From Fusibacter tunisiensis (lineage in GTDB: Bacteria > Bacillota > Clostridia > Peptostreptococcales > Acidaminobacteraceae), in contig NZ_JAFBDT010000007.1 of assembly GCF_016908355.1 (NCBI RefSeq), positions 1 to 64,000 on the forward strand: DNA of 64,000 bases. The letters are read 5' to 3'. Under the pieces are notes generated by a model that saw nothing but the letters and a program-made list of their open reading frames with translations, did no database searches and was not told the origin of the DNA. A program made the position numbers and the translations under genes. This document shows positions 60,873-64,000 of the stretch, in pieces (position 1 is the stretch's first letter; the number at the start of each line of letters is the position of its first letter).

Positions 60873-62136
60873 GATATCCCCCTCTTATGAAATGTCCCAT
60901 ATTTTCTTGTGGCATCCCATCTTTCACAACAAACGTCCCCCGGCTCAATGTGTGTATTATCGCTCCTTCAAATGTCATGTTTTCATAAATGGAACTGCAA
61001 GAATTAGCCGGAATCTGGCCTGTATGCGTGGTGCCATTCGGATCAAAAATCATTAAATCGGCATCATACCCCACCGCCACACGTCCTTTTCTTTGTAAGT
61101 TAAAGATTTCTGCTACATTTTTAGACATTTTTTCAACACTCCTAAGTCCAAACAAACCATATAGGGTCAAAAAACTATACCTTAAACCGCCAACCCCTTT
61201 GGGAATCTTTGAAGCATTGTCTGAATTAAGCTTTTCTACTGGTTTAAATGGGCAATGGTCCGTACCAATCGTGTGAATGGCGTGAAAATTATTTCTTAAC
61301 TTTTGCTTTTCATCACAACTTCTAAATGGCGGTGCCAGTAGGTACTTTCCCCCTTTATTTGACTTGAAAACGCTCTTATCGAACATAAAATACTGAGGAC
61401 ATGTTTCAATAAAAATCTGTTCAAGGCCTTTAAGTGCTTCTACACCACTGCCACTGCTTACATGAACCACATACAATGTCCCCTTACCCAGATTCTGTTT
61501 AAGTGCGTCTATTGCAGATAATTCTGCTTTGATTGGCCTCGAGTCTTCATATGTTTCAATACACGTATGACTTGGATCAACATATTTATCATCTTCTGCA
61601 TGTACTAGTGTTAATACATCTGAAGCCAACAAAGCCCTTAAATCATCTGAAGCAATCATGCGATTCGATTCTGAATAGGTCATAAAAACTTTTATTCCGA
61701 GAAGTCCCTTTTCCTTTACCGCACCCACCAGATTTTGTATATTGCCTTGAAAATTTCCGAGCGTGGCATGGAACCCATAGTCAATGGGACACTTTAAAGC
61801 AAGTTTTTTACGTGTCTCAAAGGCTGTGTCAAGATGTGCTTCACTGGAAATAGGATCCAAAAAATCAATTACTGTTGTAATGCCCCCAAGAGCAGCTTCA
61901 TAACCACCAGATTCAAAGGTGTCACAACTGGTATAGTCACCGACATTAAGCTCTAAATGAACATGTGGGTCAATTAACCCCGGTAGAATCCACAAACCAC
62001 TTGCATCCAGTGTTTCTTTTGCTGGAAATACAACGCCTGTAATCGCAACGATTTCACCCGATTCGATGTAAACGTTTGTTTCGTAGAAGTCACCACCCCT
62101 ATAGACTTTTCCATTTATAATCCCCAAATCATACAT
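60856..62136 (-). CDS. hydA: Dihydropyrimidinase/hydantoinase family hydrolase
   Basis: A 426-residue cyclic amidohydrolase. LPGLIDPHVHLELN is the first metal motif; the carboxylated Lys lies in LLGIKVFMTYSES, LVHAEDD and YVVHVSSGSG follow, and TIGTDHCPF has the catalytic Asp. Relatives hydrolyse hydantoins, dihydropyrimidines or allantoin. In the YgeW/SsnA context it should open a cyclic ureide. It is preceded by the PLP gene with two bases between. ATG 62136 after GGAG. Confidence 0.87.
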   Translation of the reverse strand: MYDLGIINGKVYRGGDFYETNVYIESGEIVAITGVVFPAKETLDASGLWILPGLIDPHVHLELNVGDYTSCDTFESGGYEAALGGITTVIDFLDPISSEAHLDTAFETRKKLALKCPIDYGFHATLGNFQGNIQNLVGAVKEKGLLGIKVFMTYSESNRMIASDDLRALLASDVLTLVHAEDDKYVDPSHTCIETYEDSRPIKAELSAIDALKQNLGKGTLYVVHVSSGSGVEALKGLEQIFIETCPQYFMFDKSVFKSNKGGKYLLAPPFRSCDEKQKLRNNFHAIHTIGTDHCPFKPVEKLNSDNASKIPKGVGGLRYSFLTLYGLFGLRSVEKMSKNVAEIFNLQRKGRVAVGYDADLMIFDPNGTTHTGQIPANSCSSIYENMTFEGAIIHTLSRGTFVVKDGMPQENMGHFIRGGYHDGHY

Positions 62137-62138
62137 AC

Positions 62139-63512
62139 TTATTCTCCGTGTTTATGGCGCCAACCTTGAATTTCACGGTCTACTTCTTCAATTATCGAAA
62201 CTTGTTTCTCCCAAAATTCTGGCTCTGCCAATGCTCTTAAAGCCTCAACTGATTTACCTTGTTGTTCTACCCATGTATAGTATTTTAAATTGTGCCATCT
62301 TAGTCTATTGTAACGGTCGCCCTCAAAGAAATAGGCCGGTTCTTGCCCCTTAACGGTCTTCTGATAAAGCGAAGGTACATTTTCCATAGTCACATCTGGC
62401 ATTTTAGCCATAACCGACTCATACCTGTCTATAGCATCTGTGGCAACTGTGAGTATATTTTCGCCTTCACTAAGGCCATAGTACTTTGCCGTTTTAATGG
62501 CGCCAATCACATTGGCACACCCTGAAATTCCCAACTTATCTGACATGAACTCAACCAAATCAGGATCAACAAATTGTTTGAGATAAGCCTTTCCTGTCTT
62601 AGAGGTTATTAGCTTAAGAAGGTCTTTAGCGTCCATTTCATCGATTTGAACAACACCATCCATATTCATAACATTGTGAATCCAAGTAACATGTTTGTCA
62701 CCAATGCCCTGAATATCATGTCCACCGAATCCATTTAAGGATAAAGTTGGACATTGAACCGGTTCTCCTGCCACTATTTTACATTCTGGAAAAACTTTTT
62801 TAACCAAATCGCCACTGGCAATTGTACCCGCAGAGCCTACTGTCAATACAACAGAAGCAATGCGTCCGTTTCCAATTTTCTTTTCTTTTACAAGTTCAAC
62901 CATACTGTTTCCGGTTACATAATAGTGAAAACGATAATTCCCAAAAGCTTCAAATTGGTTGAGAATCCTTATTCTTTCTGGATCTTTAGCCTTCAGTTCA
63001 TGTGTTTTATCATATATTTCCTTAACATTGGATTCACATCCTGGTGTCGGAATCACATCCGCACCATAGGTGCGAATCAAATCAAATCGCTCCTGAGACA
63101 TTTCTTCCGGTAGAATCACCAAAGAATGATAACGCATACGGGAGCTTACCCAAGCACCGCCCACACCATAGTTTCCTGTGGAAGGCCAAACCATTATGTG
63201 CTTTTCAGGATCAACTTCGCCTGACACCACCTGTTCCACCAAAACAGAATAAGTTGGTCCAACTTTATGGGATCCTGAGGGAAAATCTTTTGCGTAAAGT
63301 ACAATAATATTGGCATCAACCCCAGTAAATGCCTTTGGCAATATAAAATAACGCACATCGTTATTAAAGTCTCGCCACGTGATGTTGAATAAGTTAACTG
63401 GATCCAGCGGATCTTCTTTCGATGCCGTTTCTGCTTTTTTTCGAATTGCCGGATCAATTTTCCACGGGTGCAACATTTCTTCATATGTAGGTCCAATAAT
63501 AGGTGTAATCAT
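62139..63512 (-). CDS. Fold type II PLP-dependent enzyme (cysteine synthase/TrpB-like)
   Basis: A 457-residue PLP protein. The Schiff-base Lys is in PSGSHKVGPTYS at about residue 80, and the substrate loop STGNYGVGGAW follows at about 110. GSAGTIASG binds phosphate. It does not match YgeX (diaminopropionate ammonia-lyase) motifs as I know them. Adjacent ygeW and hydA suggest it releases ammonia from the final amino-acid product. The substrate is unproven. ATG 63512 follows AGGAGG, nine bases after the YgeW-type stop. Confidence 0.8.
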   Translation of the reverse strand: MITPIIGPTYEEMLHPWKIDPAIRKKAETASKEDPLDPVNLFNITWRDFNNDVRYFILPKAFTGVDANIIVLYAKDFPSGSHKVGPTYSVLVEQVVSGEVDPEKHIMVWPSTGNYGVGGAWVSSRMRYHSLVILPEEMSQERFDLIRTYGADVIPTPGCESNVKEIYDKTHELKAKDPERIRILNQFEAFGNYRFHYYVTGNSMVELVKEKKIGNGRIASVVLTVGSAGTIASGDLVKKVFPECKIVAGEPVQCPTLSLNGFGGHDIQGIGDKHVTWIHNVMNMDGVVQIDEMDAKDLLKLITSKTGKAYLKQFVDPDLVEFMSDKLGISGCANVIGAIKTAKYYGLSEGENILTVATDAIDRYESVMAKMPDVTMENVPSLYQKTVKGQEPAYFFEGDRYNRLRWHNLKYYTWVEQQGKSVEALRALAEPEFWEKQVSIIEEVDREIQGWRHKHGE

Positions 63513-63520
63513 AGCGCCTC

Positions 63521-64000
63521 CTAAAGGGTTAATGCCATAACTGCCTTTGCAGTATGCAATCTATTTTCTGCTTCTTGATAAACGATTGACTGTGACCCAT
63601 CAATAATCGAGTCTTCCACTTCATTCCCTCTATCCGCCGGTAAAGCGTGCATATAAACAGCTTTTTCGTCAGCAAGGGCCATAACACTCTCTGTGCACTT
63701 CCAGTCTTTAAAATCTTCAATTGAAACATTTGGAATTTTTCCACTCCATGAACCCCAATTTTTAGGAATGACCACGTCCGCATCCTTATAGGCCGATTCC
63801 ATATCATCTGTTACAACAAAACTGCCATTATAAAGGCGTGCATTTTCTTTGGCCTCTTCAATAACCCAATCTGGCAGTTCAAATCCTTTAGGATGTGCCA
63901 GGGTTACTTGCATGCCAAAACGCGGAAATAATAAAGCCTGTGTCAAAGGGACACTTATTGGTTTTTTATGACTTGTTGCATAGGCCCAAATAATTGAAAC
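63521..64000 (-). CDS. ygeW: YgeW-type carbamoyltransferase, C-terminal part (cut by the window edge)
   Basis: The last 159 residues of a transcarbamoylase that continues past the right edge. Readable frame begins VSIIWAYATSHKKPISVP. RFGMQVTLAHPKGFEL, the CTE motif, YMHALPADRGNEV and AENRLHTAKAVMAL match the YgeW branch (knotted transcarbamylase), where HxLPAD replaces the HCLP of ornithine enzymes. A TTG within the frame at 63946 should not be taken as a start. In purine clusters this enzyme is proposed to transfer the ureido carbamoyl group to phosphate, making carbamoyl phosphate. Nothing can be said of its N-terminal phosphate-binding loop. Confidence 0.85.
   Translation of the reverse strand, partial: VSIIWAYATSHKKPISVPLTQALLFPRFGMQVTLAHPKGFELPDWVIEEAKENARLYNGSFVVTDDMESAYKDADVVIPKNWGSWSGKIPNVSIEDFKDWKCTESVMALADEKAVYMHALPADRGNEVEDSIIDGSQSIVYQEAENRLHTAKAVMALTL

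Noticed and set aside
63521-63946. Complete short gene starting at TTG 63946
   Set aside because: The frame stays open to the window end and the upstream residues (WAYATSHKKPISVP) match the YgeW family, so the gene is truncated by the edge.
1-64000. tRNA, rRNA genes or CRISPR arrays
   Set aside because: No tRNA-like cloverleaf, rRNA stretch or regularly spaced repeat was recognised by reading; a covariance-model scan was not possible.

Overview
The window is 64 kb of dense, low-GC bacterial chromosome with short intergenic gaps and strong AGGAGG-type ribosome binding sites. The gene content fits an anaerobic, motile Firmicute of the Clostridia: a LacI-controlled sugar ABC operon, hemerythrins, molybdenum hydroxylases and catabolism of purine-like compounds. 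The species cannot be fixed from the sequence; a Fusibacter- or Acidaminobacter-like clostridium is a guess. No rRNA, tRNA, CRISPR array or intact mobile element was seen. There is only a probable relic of an IS200/IS605 (tnpB) right end at the left edge.

Layout. 0-7.3 kb: aspartate/glutamate racemase, a LemA + DUF2207 pair (with an in-frame amber codon in the signal-peptide region), a membrane diguanylate cyclase ending in a hemerythrin domain, and an M29 aminopeptidase. 7.3-18.4 kb: a nine-gene sugar locus (GH13 amylosucrase-type enzyme, solute-binding lipoprotein, two permeases, LacI regulator, PfkB kinase, ATPase, GH65 phosphorylase, beta-phosphoglucomutase). It has two matching promoters whose -35/-10 spacers hold the same perfect palindrome GAAACCGGTTTC. 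18.4-21.7 kb: a phosphoesterase, a cytoplasmic ParB-like/BMP fusion protein and a YjjG-type nucleotidase.

21.7-39.7 kb: a nitrogen-heterocycle catabolic region, all on the minus strand. One block is pucR-allH-allF-(56-aa ORF)-allG-cyclase-class III CoA transferase-xdhC. Next is an NCS2 nucleobase permease. The third is an operon of amidase, chemotaxis receptor, flavin monooxygenase-like protein and a three-subunit xanthine-dehydrogenase-type enzyme. 39.8-53.8 kb is mainly housekeeping: a glucokinase/zinc-ribbon/ppx/ppk1 operon, bacteriohemerythrin, phosphoesterase, GNAT, YaaA, a ClC protein lacking the gating glutamate, RocB, and a LemA-TPM-DsrE-DEAD helicase-zincin operon.

53.9-64 kb: a second catabolic operon, entering from beyond the right edge. 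It runs ygeW-type carbamoyltransferase, fold-II PLP enzyme, hydantoinase/dihydropyrimidinase, SsnA-type amidohydrolase, dihydroorotate-dehydrogenase-like flavoprotein with two [4Fe-4S] motifs, threonine-synthase-like PLP enzyme, and a second three-subunit molybdenum hydroxylase. It resembles the anaerobic purine (uric acid) degradation clusters of gut bacteria (ygeW/ssnA/hydA/xdh), but no gene in view is recognisable as ygeX, ygeY or ygfK. Taken together, the two blocks suggest a cell that imports a purine, opens its rings reductively and hydrolytically, and recovers carbamoyl phosphate through a YgeW-type enzyme and an AllFGH-type oxamate carbamoyltransferase. No carbamate kinase is present in the window.
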